The notes below the pieces were generated by a model. That model was not told where the DNA came from, ran no database searches, and worked only from the letters and a program-made list of their open reading frames with translations. A DNA stretch of 40,914 bases. Source: JBGPYB01 sp041493035. Lineage in GTDB: Bacteria; Acidobacteriota; Vicinamibacteria; Fen-336. This document shows positions 9,218 through 17,189 of this stretch, piece by piece. The position numbers and the translations under genes are program-made. Each line of letters begins with the position of its first letter. Within the stretch, counting starts at the first letter, position 1. The stretch lies in NCBI GenBank assembly GCA_041493035.1, contig JBGPYB010000021.1, forward strand, positions 1 through 40,914. Reading direction: 5' to 3'.

Positions 9218-9223
9218 TAGAAT
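9218..9223 (+). promoter_or_regulatory. -10 element TAGAAT for the TM2/SYLF pair
   Basis: TAGAAT differs from the sigma-70 -10 consensus at one position. It would start a transcript near 9230, about 30 bases before the GTG at 9260, which has its own Shine-Dalgarno sequence. No good -35 is visible. The same hexamer occurs in front of the second kinase (35762-35767, minus strand). Confidence 0.4.
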
Positions 9224-9259
9224 CTCCCAGTCTTCCTACTTTTGAGAAAGGATCCCACT

Positions 9260-9577
9260 GTGGCCAAGACCATTTCGAAGCCGGACGCCAATCCGATCGT
9301 CGCTCTGCTCCTCACCTGGTTCGTGCTCGGCCTCGGCCATCTGATCGTGAACGGCCAGCAGCGCAAGTGGATCTACACGCTCCTCGCCTCCGTCATCGGG
9401 TGCTGTGCGTGCCTGGTTCCCGGCATCGTGATCTCGATCTTCAGCATCATCGACGCCTACCAGACGGCGCTCCGCCTCCAGGCCGGCGAGACGATCGGCG
9501 AGAACGAGTACACCTTCGCCCCGCTCTTCAAGGTCGTCAGCTACATCGACAAGGAAGCCACCTGCAAGAACGCGTAG
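9260..9577 (+). CDS. TM2-like small membrane protein
   Basis: 105 aa with two hydrophobic spans (ALLLTWFVLGLGHLIV and LLASVIGCCACLVPGIVISI) linked by a short polar turn NGQQRKW, the layout of TM2-domain proteins. A soluble tail ends EATCKNA. The function of TM2 proteins is poorly known. The GTG at 9260 is chosen because AGAAAGGA sits 7-8 bases upstream; a TTG at 9242 has no such site. The stop codon overlaps the GTAGGTG ribosome-binding site of the next gene, which starts 9 bases later, so the two are probably translationally coupled. Confidence 0.8.
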   Translation: MAKTISKPDANPIVALLLTWFVLGLGHLIVNGQQRKWIYTLLASVIGCCACLVPGIVISIFSIIDAYQTALRLQAGETIGENEYTFAPLFKVVSYIDKEATCKNA

Positions 9578-9585
9578 GTGCCTTC

Positions 9586-10260
9586 GTGCTCGCGCTCCTC
9601 CTCGCCGTCGGGCCGGCCCTCGCCGCGCCCGACGCGAAGGAGATCCGGCGGCTCCAAGCTTGCGCCGAGGTCCTTCAGGAGGTGATGGACGTCCCGGAGG
9701 GCATCCCTCGCGATCTCCTCCACAAGGCGTATTGCGTCGTCGTGATCCCAAGCGTCAAGAAGGCGGCGCTCGGCGTAGGCGCCCGTTTCGGCAAGGGCGC
9801 GGCGTTGTGCCGCACCGACAACGGCCGCGGCGCGTGGGGAGCGCCGCTCATGATCAGCATCGGCGGCGGCAGCTTCGGCCTCCAGATCGGCGGGCAGGCC
9901 ACCGACTACGTCTTTCTGGTGATGAACCCCAAGGGGATCGACCACCTGTTGAAGAGCAAGTTCACCCTGGGTGCTGACTGCTCGGTCGCGGCCGGTCCCA
10001 AGGGACGCAGCATGGAGGCGGCCACCGACGCCCAGATGCGCGCCGAGATCCTCACCTACTCCCGAAGCCGCGGTGTCTTCGCCGGGCTGTCCCTCGAAGG
10101 AGCCGTCCTGAAGCAGGACAAGGACGCCAACGTCGACGTCTACGGAAGCGACGCGCCGCCGAAGGAGCTGCTCTCGAACGCGGCGCACAGGATCCCACCC
10201 GAAGCGCGCCCTCTCGTGGACGCTCTTCGACAGATCTCTCCGCATCTCGCCACGAACTGA
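9586..10260 (+). CDS. Secreted SYLF (YSC84/Ysc84-type lipid-binding) domain protein
   Basis: 224 aa. A short hydrophobic leader LALLLAVGPALA is followed by the SYLF fold: the helical part up to GIPRDLLHKAYCVVVIPSVKK, then GVGARFGKGAALCR, GAPLMISIGGGSFGLQIGGQATDYVFLV in pieces, LLKSKFTLGADCSVAAGP, and SRSRGVFAGLSLEGAVL. SYLF domains bind phosphoinositides in yeast; bacterial members are exported and usually uncharacterised. The GTG start gives the signal peptide directly behind GTAGGTG. Coupling to a TM2-like protein suggests a joint envelope role, which is inference. Confidence 0.88.
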   Translation: MLALLLAVGPALAAPDAKEIRRLQACAEVLQEVMDVPEGIPRDLLHKAYCVVVIPSVKKAALGVGARFGKGAALCRTDNGRGAWGAPLMISIGGGSFGLQIGGQATDYVFLVMNPKGIDHLLKSKFTLGADCSVAAGPKGRSMEAATDAQMRAEILTYSRSRGVFAGLSLEGAVLKQDKDANVDVYGSDAPPKELLSNAAHRIPPEARPLVDALRQISPHLATN

Positions 10261-10340
10261 CCGCAGACGGGGCCGATGGGGTCCGAGTTCGAGCGGATCT
10301 GTCAGCTCGGGTCGATCACACCGGACGCGTGGATGCGGAT

Positions 10341-10700
10341 CTACTTGACCAGCCGCTTCACGAGACCCAGCAGATCGCGAAGCTCGAAGGGTTTTGCGAG
10401 GAACGCGTCGGCCTCAATGTCGGCAGCCGAGAGCGCCGCGTCGCGGGCCGCGGTCAGCACCAGGATCGGGGCGCGATCGGGAAGCTCCTTGTAGGCGCGA
10501 GCGAAGCTCCAGCCGTCCATGCCCGCCATCCGCATATCCAGAAGAATGACCGCAGCGTCGAAATCCTTCAGAACCTCCAAAGCCCTGGCTCCGTCGGCCG
10601 CCGTCGCCACCTCGTAGCCGTCGTCGGTCAGAGCCATCTCGACAAAGTCGCGGATGCTCTCGTCATCGTCCACGACGAGGACCCGCTTCCCCTGCGTCAC
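10341..10700 (-). CDS. Single-domain response regulator
   Basis: 119 aa, a stand-alone CheY-like receiver with no output domain. Acid pocket D11-D12 (VLVVDDDES), phospho-acceptor D55 (VILLDMRMAG), T83 (VLTAA) and K103 (AFLAKPF) are all present. The GTG start overlaps the TGA of the histidine kinase as GTGA and is preceded by AAGGAGAAGAA, so it is translated with the kinase and very probably is its phosphorylation partner. With no DNA-binding domain, output must go through another protein. Confidence 0.92.
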   Translation of the reverse strand: MTQGKRVLVVDDDESIRDFVEMALTDDGYEVATAADGARALEVLKDFDAAVILLDMRMAGMDGWSFARAYKELPDRAPILVLTAARDAALSAADIEADAFLAKPFELRDLLGLVKRLVK

Positions 10701-12289
10701 TTCTTCTCCTTGCGAGACCGGCGCACGGGAACGGAGGCGACCATCTGTGTTCCGCCGCCCCGCGGAAAGCGCGCCCAAAGGCGGCCGCCGTGGAGGTCGA
10801 TGATCTGCCGGCTGATGTAGAGGCCGAGGCCCATCCCACCGAGCCGGTGCTCCGTGTGGGCTTGGTAGAAGCGATCGAAGATCAGCGAGCGATGCTTCGG
10901 TGGGACGCCGAGGCCCCGGTCCCGGACGGCGATGACGATCTCACCGCCTTGCTTCGTCACTTCCACGTCGACCGACCCGCCCCGGGGGCTGTACTTGACG
11001 GCGTTGTCCACGAGGTTCGTCACCACCTGCTCGAGCCTCAGGGGATCGACGAGCGCCAGCGCCGCGCGCGCGCCACGGAGCGTGATGGCGTGACGTTCTG
11101 TGGTGGCGCCGGCCGCCACGACGACCGCCTCCACGAGACCGACGACGTCGGTGACCCTCGGCTCGATCACGAGACGTCCGGCCTCCAGCCGCGAGATGTC
11201 GAGGAGCTGGTCCACGAGAATGCCCAGCTTGCCCGACTGCTGGTCGATCGCCGCGAGGCCTTGCCGGAGACGCTCGGGGTCCGGAGTCTCGTCGCGCTCG
11301 GCCTGGCGGAGGAGGAGCTGTGCGAAGCCCCGGAGGCTCGTGAGGGGCGTCTTCAGCTCGTGGGCCGCGACGGACAGGAACTCGTCCCGGACCTCCTCGG
11401 CCCGGCGGCGCTCGGCAATCTCACGCACGAGGAGGTCGTTGGCGGCCTGGAGCTCCGAGGTCCGTTCCTCGACGCGCTTCTCCAGGCGCACGTGGGACTG
11501 ACGAAGCTCGTCCTCCATCCGCTTGCGCTGGAAGAACTCGGGGATGCTGACGGCGGCCGCCTCACCGGCCTTCTTGGCGGAACGGGGACGGCGCCGGCGT
11601 CCGAGGTAGCGGGCGACGTGCTCCTCCACCCGCGACGGCGGCGCCATGACGAAGCGGCAGCGGTCTCCCCGGGACGCCAGGCACTCCACCTCCACAGCCA
11701 CGAGCGGGACACCGAAGCTCTCCTCGCACCAGCCCGAGGAGTAGCCCGCGTTCATGATGCACACCGGGACTTCGCTCCGCCGCCCTCGCCGGCGCCACGC
11801 GTCGGACTCGAACGAGTACGGGTGATCGTAGATGAGGAAGAACTCGTCGTCGGCCGAAGGACGCGACTCGGCGTGGATGTGGACGTAGGCCCACCCGGCG
11901 AAGGAGAAGTGGATCGGCCCCGCCGAGAGCTTCTCGATGGGGTCCTTGACCTTCATCCGCCGATGGAAGGTCTTGGCGTCGGCCTTTCCGATGGCGTGGG
12001 CCAGATCGAAGAGGAGGTTGTTGGCGACGGCGCGGGCCTCGCGCTTCCCTTTGTCCCGGTAGAGGGACATGACGAGGTCGAAGAACTCCACCGACATCGA
12101 CGCCGCCCGGACCAGGATGTACCGCTCCCCCGAGATGGAGATGGTTCCGCGCTTCGGGTTCGCGACCTTGCGGGCGAAGTAGCGCGCGACGTAGTCCTGG
12201 GCGCTCAGGAAGAGGGGACGGAAGGGGGCGGGAACCGAGACGGTGTCGAGGGAGCGCCTCTTCGGCGCCTTCACTCCCTGTCGCGTCAC
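10697..12289 (-). CDS. Histidine kinase with V4R (4-vinyl-reductase/XylR-N-like) sensor domain
   Basis: 530 aa, no membrane span, so a cytoplasmic sensor. Residues about 60-217 resemble XylR-N/V4R sensor modules: DLVMSLY, NLLFDLAHAIG, AGPIHFSFAGWAYVHI, SGWCEESFGVPLVAVEVEC and GDRCRFVMAPP; V4R domains bind small hydrophobic ligands and often use Cys near the end. A coiled coil (255-300) joins it to HisKA (H310 in AHELKTP) and HATPase_c (N425/N429 in NLVDNAVKYSP, GLGVPP, GMGLGLYIS). The GTG start lies 7 bases after a TATAGT -10 motif, so the message may be leaderless. It is followed by its receiver at 10341-10700. The ligand cannot be read from the sequence. Confidence 0.9.
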   Translation of the reverse strand: MTRQGVKAPKRRSLDTVSVPAPFRPLFLSAQDYVARYFARKVANPKRGTISISGERYILVRAASMSVEFFDLVMSLYRDKGKREARAVANNLLFDLAHAIGKADAKTFHRRMKVKDPIEKLSAGPIHFSFAGWAYVHIHAESRPSADDEFFLIYDHPYSFESDAWRRRGRRSEVPVCIMNAGYSSGWCEESFGVPLVAVEVECLASRGDRCRFVMAPPSRVEEHVARYLGRRRRPRSAKKAGEAAAVSIPEFFQRKRMEDELRQSHVRLEKRVEERTSELQAANDLLVREIAERRRAEEVRDEFLSVAAHELKTPLTSLRGFAQLLLRQAERDETPDPERLRQGLAAIDQQSGKLGILVDQLLDISRLEAGRLVIEPRVTDVVGLVEAVVVAAGATTERHAITLRGARAALALVDPLRLEQVVTNLVDNAVKYSPRGGSVDVEVTKQGGEIVIAVRDRGLGVPPKHRSLIFDRFYQAHTEHRLGGMGLGLYISRQIIDLHGGRLWARFPRGGGTQMVASVPVRRSRKEKK

Positions 12290-12295
12290 GGCGCC

Positions 12296-12301
12296 ACTAT
12301 A
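12296..12301 (-). promoter_or_regulatory. -10 element TATAGT upstream of the histidine kinase
   Basis: TATAGT on the minus strand places the expected transcription start at about 12289, the first base of the GTG codon. If real, it gives the kinase/receiver pair its own, leaderless transcript independent of the upstream operon. There is no good -35. Confidence 0.3.
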
Positions 12302-12319
12302 CCCCAGCGTCGAGGCGAC

Positions 12320-12949
12320 TCAGTGGGTGTAGCCCAGAAGCCCACAGTCGAAGGTGCGCCTGTCGACGGTGGCCAGCCCGCGCTCCGCCGCGCGTGACAG
12401 CAGGGGGAAATGGCGGATCTCGACGAGGTGCTCCGGGATGTACCAGACGTCTTCCTCGGCCGTCATCCAGCCGCGCCTGTCGAAGCGGGCCAGATTGACG
12501 GGCTGCGAGTAGCGGCGCAGCGTCTTCTCGCGACGCAGGTTGAAGTAGGACTCGAAGTACGAGAGGGCCAGCTCGCGGATCGAACCGAAGATGGCCTCCC
12601 TGAAGCGGAGGCCGTTGAAATGGGAGAGCGCCACCGCTCCCCACCCTCCCGGCCCCCGAAAGACCGCCAGGACGTGGTCGGTGTCCTGCTCGGCCTCGAG
12701 GTCCACGATCAGGGCCGGGAAACCCTGAAAGCGCAAGGCCGCCGCGGCGAAGAGGGCGCCGTCCATGCACTGCGCCTTCCCCTCACGCATCACCCGTCGT
12801 GGCGAGCGGCAGGACGTCCCCATCGACGGGTCGTACTCGATGTCGTCGAGGTACCGTTGCACTCGCCATGGGGCCGTGAAGCGCCGGAACGTGGCCGCTT
12901 CACGGGGTGTGAAGCCGAAGTCGTTGTCGCGAAGCGTCCTCTGGTGCAA
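12320..12949 (-). CDS. Transglutaminase-like fold protein, uncharacterised
   Basis: 209 aa. The segment GKAQCMDGALFAAAALRFQG carries a Cys at the start of a helix, followed by PALIVDLEAEQDTDHVLAVFR with an Asp-His pair: the Cys-His-Asp order of transglutaminase-like cysteine proteases. The rest (YFNLRREKTLRRYSQPVNL, EEDVWYIPEHLVEI) is not recognised. I use TTG at 12947-12949 behind GGAGGTCAC; the frame is open about 100 residues further upstream but that part reads as non-coding Arg-rich sequence. It lies 77 bases after the exonuclease gene and 30 bases before the histidine kinase, in one co-directional run. Activity (peptidase or inactive binding fold) is unknown. Confidence 0.65.
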   Translation of the reverse strand: MHQRTLRDNDFGFTPREAATFRRFTAPWRVQRYLDDIEYDPSMGTSCRSPRRVMREGKAQCMDGALFAAAALRFQGFPALIVDLEAEQDTDHVLAVFRGPGGWGAVALSHFNGLRFREAIFGSIRELALSYFESYFNLRREKTLRRYSQPVNLARFDRRGWMTAEEDVWYIPEHLVEIRHFPLLSRAAERGLATVDRRTFDCGLLGYTH

Positions 12950-13026
12950 GTGACCTCCGGTTGGGGAGACTACCCCACCTCGGCGCCGAAGGCACGAGGC
13001 GACGCATGCTGCTTGACCGGCTATCG

Positions 13027-13902
13027 CTACGAGGTCCAGCGGCCGACGCGCTCGACGAATGCGGCGTCGCCGATCTCGTGGCAGAGGTCGGTGAGCTCCC
13101 TGCGCCTGGCCCCGCGCCAGCGGAGGTCGCCCTTTCCCTCTGTGAGCGGAACATCCGTGCGTAGTGTGGCGAGCCTGCGATAGAGGGCCACTTCCTCTCT
13201 GTGTTCCCGCAGGCTCTTGCCAAGCGCGGCGGCCCCGCGCACCGCGACGCCCCACTCTGTCTCCTGCGCCGGGATCGTGTCCACGTGCCCGTATCGGGCC
13301 AGGAGTACGGCTGCGGACTTGGAGCCCCAGCGCGGGACACCCGGGATGCCGTCGGCGGTGTCACCCACGAGGGCCAGCCAATCCGGGATCGACGCCGGCG
13401 GTACGCCGAACTTCAGGGCGACACCAGCCTCGTCGAGGAGGCGACGGCGCATCCGGTCGAAGCAGACGATCCGCGAGCCGCGAACGCACTGCGCCAGGTC
13501 CTTGTCGGGCGAACAGATCAGAATCTGCTCGATCTCGGGCGAGCCGTCCCAGCGCGCGGCAGCAGTCGCGAGGGCGTCGTCCGCCTCGAACTCCGTCATC
13601 GCCCACACGACGATGCCCAAGGCCCGGGCCGCCCTCTCGGCCAGGGGGAACTGAGCCATCAGGTCTGCCGGCACGCCTTCGCTGGTCTTGTACCCTTCGA
13701 AGAGGTCGTTGCGGAAGGACTCGATGACGTGATCGAACGCGCACGCCACATGGGAGACACCGTCTTCGCGCAGCAGCGAGAGCAGCGAACGCAGGAGACC
13801 CCGCGTTGCCCCCACCTCCAGGCCCGTCGGGCTCTCAGACTTTGGCGCGCCGAAGTAGGCTCGGAACAGCTCGTAGGTCCCGTCGACCAGATGGATGCGC
13901 AT
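13027..13902 (-). CDS. 5'-3' exonuclease of the FEN/Pol I N-terminal family
   Basis: 291 aa, the length of stand-alone PolA-N exonucleases. Metal-binding acids appear in the expected order: D7 (LVDGTYE), D57 (ACAFDH), E106/D108/D109 (EFEADDA), D133/D135 (SPDKD), D181/D184 (VGDTADGIPG). The helix-three-turn-helix follows (GVPRWGSKSAA). Such enzymes remove flaps or RNA primers, or act as an accessory flap nuclease beside Pol I. ATG is 3 bases after the stop of the SGNH-HEAT gene, so they are co-transcribed. Its presence in an exosortase-led run has no obvious functional reason. Confidence 0.92.
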   Translation of the reverse strand: MRIHLVDGTYELFRAYFGAPKSESPTGLEVGATRGLLRSLLSLLREDGVSHVACAFDHVIESFRNDLFEGYKTSEGVPADLMAQFPLAERAARALGIVVWAMTEFEADDALATAAARWDGSPEIEQILICSPDKDLAQCVRGSRIVCFDRMRRRLLDEAGVALKFGVPPASIPDWLALVGDTADGIPGVPRWGSKSAAVLLARYGHVDTIPAQETEWGVAVRGAAALGKSLREHREEVALYRRLATLRTDVPLTEGKGDLRWRGARRRELTDLCHEIGDAAFVERVGRWTS

Positions 13903-13905
13903 GGC

Positions 13906-15615
13906 TCACTCTCGCTCGGCTTCGGCGTCGGTGTGCGCGGCATCGGGCGGCACTTCGAGGCCACGGATTCGCTTAAGGGCCACGGCAGCTTGGTGGCGCA
14001 CTCGATTGCTCTCGTCCTTCGTGGCAACCGCCAGCGCGTCGACCGCTGGCGCAGCCGCGGGACCAAGCTTGCCGAGGGCACGGGCGGCGCGGACGCGAAC
14101 GTGGTCGCTGTCGTCCTTGAGAGCGGCCATCAGCGCGGGTACAGCTTCCGGCGCGCCGATCCGCCCCAGGGCTCGCGCTGCATCGGCTCGTCGTGGCCCA
14201 CGCGGGCTCCGAAGCGCCTCGATCAGGGCCGGCGCAGCGGCTCGGGCTGACGGGCCGATGCGCGCGAGAGCCAGGATGGCCGCGCCGCGGCCCTCCTTCT
14301 CCTCGGCGCGCACCGTCTCGATCAGCGCAGGCACAGCATCCTTCGCGGCCTCCCCAAAATTGCCGAGGGTCCAGGCTGCGAAGCCTCGGACGTATGGATC
14401 GGGGTTGGGGAGCGCCGCCACGAGGGGCGCCAGCGCGACATCGGCCGGAGGCTCGATCTTCCAGAGCGCCTGCGCGGCGGCCCAACGGACGTTCTCGCTC
14501 GGATCGCCGAGCGCCTCGAACAGGGCCGGTACGGCTGAAGCTGCGCCCTTCCCTCGCGCCGCGAGCGTTCGCGCTGCGACGACCCGGTGCCGCGGCTCCT
14601 CGTCACGGAGCCCCGCCAGCGCGTTCCCCGCCGGGGGCGCAGGCCACGGCTCCGTTGGCGAAACGACGCCGCTCTCGGCCACCGCATCGGCCGAGAGGCG
14701 CGCGCCAAGCGGACTCGGGTGGTCGTAGTCGACGAAGGCCGACTCCCCCGCTGTCCGCAGCTTCGGCAAGAGATCCAGACACGGAATGCCTTCGGTCTTG
14801 CAGAAGGCGGCAATGGCTTGTTGCGGGGTGGGCAGCGGTGCGCCGGCCGCGACCTGGAACCGGAACGGGAAGACGACGACCGCCAGCGTCGCGCCGTCGG
14901 CCTCGACGTCCCGCCGCAGCGCCCGCACCTCTTCGAAGAAGCGGCCGAACGCCTCCCGCACCGTCGGCGAATCGGCTTCGCGGAAGAGCTGCTCCACGTC
15001 GTGGATCTCGCGACCCTCCGCGTTGACGAGACGCCGCACCAGCGCCGAGCGCGCGAAGAGCGCACCGAGCCACGGCGGCGGCCGCGACAGGTTGTTCTGA
15101 AGCTCCGGAATGTCGTTCAGACAGACAGCGAGAAGCACCTGATCCGGATGGTGCTGCCGCCCGAGGCGACCGTAGGCGATGCGCTCCTGCCGCGTCGACC
15201 AACCCCAGAGCGCCACGTTCATCACGTCGACGGGGCGGCCTTCCTTCTCGTAGCGCTCCTCGAGAACCTGTGGCCACGCTTCGGAGGCCTCGATCCCCGC
15301 GCCCATCGTGACGCTGTCGCCGAGGGCGATGACACGACGTGTGCCCGCCAGCTTCTCGATCGGCCGCGCACGGTCGCGCAGACCGTCGGCGTTGAACTCC
15401 TGCCAGGGCGGCCAGCCGACGGCGTCGGAGCCCACGGTGTAGAAGTCGCCGTCCCAGCGCTCTTCCCAGTTCCAGAGATACTCGGCCACCTTCCGCGGGG
15501 GATGACGGCTCTCCATCACACGGCACACTCCTTCGAGGGCGCCCAGCAGAAGGGCCGCGGGCGCCACGCTCATGAGAAGGTTCTGGCCGATGCGAACGAG
15601 CGGGCGCGCCGTCAC
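13906..15615 (-). CDS. SGNH/GDSL hydrolase fused to C-terminal HEAT repeats
   Basis: 569 aa. An N-terminal membrane span (LLMSVAPAALLLGALEGV) suggests anchoring with the rest outside. Residues about 90-320 are an SGNH esterase: block I GDSVTMGAG (nucleophile Ser), the Asn block AVCLNDI, and DYDHPSPLGARL with the Asp-x-x-His dyad. From about 350 to the end run six or seven HEAT/PBS-lyase-like repeats (AVPALFEALGD, AVPALIETVR, AAPALIEALRS, AVPALMAALKDD). SGNH enzymes deacetylate or acylate glycans and lipids; HEAT repeats bind proteins. The GTG start overlaps the exosortase stop as GTGA, so it is translationally coupled to the exosortase and a role at the surface is plausible. Confidence 0.88.
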   Translation of the reverse strand: MTARPLVRIGQNLLMSVAPAALLLGALEGVCRVMESRHPPRKVAEYLWNWEERWDGDFYTVGSDAVGWPPWQEFNADGLRDRARPIEKLAGTRRVIALGDSVTMGAGIEASEAWPQVLEERYEKEGRPVDVMNVALWGWSTRQERIAYGRLGRQHHPDQVLLAVCLNDIPELQNNLSRPPPWLGALFARSALVRRLVNAEGREIHDVEQLFREADSPTVREAFGRFFEEVRALRRDVEADGATLAVVVFPFRFQVAAGAPLPTPQQAIAAFCKTEGIPCLDLLPKLRTAGESAFVDYDHPSPLGARLSADAVAESGVVSPTEPWPAPPAGNALAGLRDEEPRHRVVAARTLAARGKGAASAVPALFEALGDPSENVRWAAAQALWKIEPPADVALAPLVAALPNPDPYVRGFAAWTLGNFGEAAKDAVPALIETVRAEEKEGRGAAILALARIGPSARAAAPALIEALRSPRGPRRADAARALGRIGAPEAVPALMAALKDDSDHVRVRAARALGKLGPAAAPAVDALAVATKDESNRVRHQAAVALKRIRGLEVPPDAAHTDAEAERE

Positions 15616-16925
15616 CACAGGTGCCAGTCGCCACGGGCGATGACCCAAGCGGCGAGCAACGCGTTCGTCGTGGCGTGGGCCGCGACCGCATCACCGATAC
15701 GGCCGTGTCGCCGAAGGACAAGTGCGTACACCGCACCGGCCAGCGTCCCCGCGACCCACTGGCCGCCGTGCAAGGCGCCGAAGACGAGGGAAGACACGAG
15801 GATTGGAAGCAGTGTCAGTCCTCGAAACGTCACCGATTCGAAGTCGGACGCCATCAGGCGGCGCGCCAGATAGCCTCGGAACGCCATCTCTTCGGCAATC
15901 GGCACGGTGAGGATCGCCGCTGCGACTCGAACGGCAAGCCATCCGGAACGCGCCAGGGCCGGCAGGGCCGCGAGCCCCCTTTCAATGTCGGTGGGCGCCT
16001 GGGTGCCGCTCCACGAGTCCATGCCGATCCACATGGCGAACACGACCACGCCGGCCCACAACGACGACCACCCGAAGCTCCAGTCGAGGCCCGCGTAGGC
16101 CGAGCGAAAGGCCCAGAGCACCGCGGCGGCCGAGACGAACCGCAAAGGATAGAGCCATTCGAACCCGGCGGACGCGGCCCTGGAGACGAGCGACGCGGCC
16201 AGTATCGCGAGGAAAGGGGCCAGGTAGGCCGCCGTGGGATTCTCCGCTGCCAGCTCGCCAGAAGATCGCTCGGGCTCACGAGCGAGCCACGGGAGACGCC
16301 CCGCGACAGCGGCGAAGCCGAGGGCAATTCCGTTGAAGAGAATCCACCCGGCCTGGGAGTGAAACCCTCCTCTGGCTACACCCGTCGCGCCGGCATGGCC
16401 GATGAGGATCAGCGCCGTGATCCTTCCGACGTTGGCCACCCATATGGCCGCAAGCGCGGCCGGAACGAGGAGCAGCGCTCGGGGAAAGCGGTGCTCCCGC
16501 CGGAAGAACCAGAGCCACGCCGTGCTGAAGACCAGCATGAGCGCAAGCCCCTCGGCTCCGGAACACCCGCCGCGAACGCGTACGCGGAAGTTCGGGGTTG
16601 CGATCCGCCAGGTCTGCGCGTCGAACGAGACGTCGGAGACAAAGAGCCCGACGGACGTCTTGACGCACCGAAACGTCAGAACCTCGAGAGGGTTCGAGGC
16701 CACGCCGTTCCAGTACGAAACCAGGCCCAGGATGACTCCACCGGTCACGGCGCCGCCGATCGACGCGTAGATCCAGACGTCTCCCATTCCGCGTACCAGC
16801 GCGGCGATGGATCTCGCTGGCACGAACGCAAGGGCTGCGAGCGCAATCGAAAGAACCGCCGACACATAGAGCAGTGCCACGAGGAGTGGGTTGCGGGGAC
16901 CCGGCGGGAGGACGAGTGAACACAC
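15612..16925 (-). CDS. xrtE: Exosortase E with fused CPBP protease (VPEID-CTERM system)
   Basis: A multi-span membrane protein. Exosortase part: RGGCSGAEGLALM (catalytic Cys121, numbered from GTG 16925), VANVGRITALI (Arg168) and GGFHSQAGW (His189), the Cys-Arg-His triad of exosortases. C-terminal part: CPBP/Abi intramembrane protease motifs EEMAFRGYL (E345, E346, R350), FGALHGG (H386) and AHATTN (H417). This Cys-transpeptidase plus CPBP fusion is the architecture of exosortase E, the enzyme of the VPEID-CTERM system; its substrate gene lies directly upstream (17186-17344). GTG 16925 is only the first ordinary start codon: the same frame is open and membrane-like to about 17189 (separate entry), giving a full protein near 520 aa. 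Confidence 0.92.
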   Translation of the reverse strand: MCSLVLPPGPRNPLLVALLYVSAVLSIALAALAFVPARSIAALVRGMGDVWIYASIGGAVTGGVILGLVSYWNGVASNPLEVLTFRCVKTSVGLFVSDVSFDAQTWRIATPNFRVRVRGGCSGAEGLALMLVFSTAWLWFFRREHRFPRALLLVPAALAAIWVANVGRITALILIGHAGATGVARGGFHSQAGWILFNGIALGFAAVAGRLPWLAREPERSSGELAAENPTAAYLAPFLAILAASLVSRAASAGFEWLYPLRFVSAAAVLWAFRSAYAGLDWSFGWSSLWAGVVVFAMWIGMDSWSGTQAPTDIERGLAALPALARSGWLAVRVAAAILTVPIAEEMAFRGYLARRLMASDFESVTFRGLTLLPILVSSLVFGALHGGQWVAGTLAGAVYALVLRRHGRIGDAVAAHATTNALLAAWVIARGDWHLW

Positions 16926-17189
16926 AGCAAGGAAAGTCGAGAACGCGGCCAGATGGCCGACGAGGAAGCCCCATCCGAGCGCAGCGGCCTTCAGGTCCTC
17001 CGAGATCCTTGGGATGAGCGTGCGAACCCTCGAATACCCGAGGGCCAGGAAAACGGAGCAGAAGGGTACCGCGAACCAGGCGACTCGGACTCCACCGAGG
17101 CCTGGCCTGAAAGGCCCGACGATGAGGGCCCACTCCAGTGCGAGGAGCGAGGCGAGGAGGGCGACGCGATGGGCGAGGGACCGACCTAG
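16926..17189 (-). other. N-terminal coding extension of exosortase E without a standard start codon
   Basis: In the exosortase frame this stretch reads as membrane protein: VALLASLLALEWALIVG, VAWFAVPFCSVFLALG, and GWGFLVGHLAAFSTF running straight into the GTG at 16925, which would fall inside a hydrophobic span. Walking the codons from 17189 to 16926 I find no ATG, GTG or TTG; CTG codons are present (for example in ALEW). The frame overlaps the end of the VPEID gene by a few bases. Initiation at a non-standard codon, or a one-base assembly error, would explain it. Confidence 0.7.

Noticed and set aside
10790..12397. A plus-strand open frame of about 535 codons opposite the histidine kinase
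   Set aside because: No domain, low-complexity composition; the kinase on the other strand has all its motifs intact.
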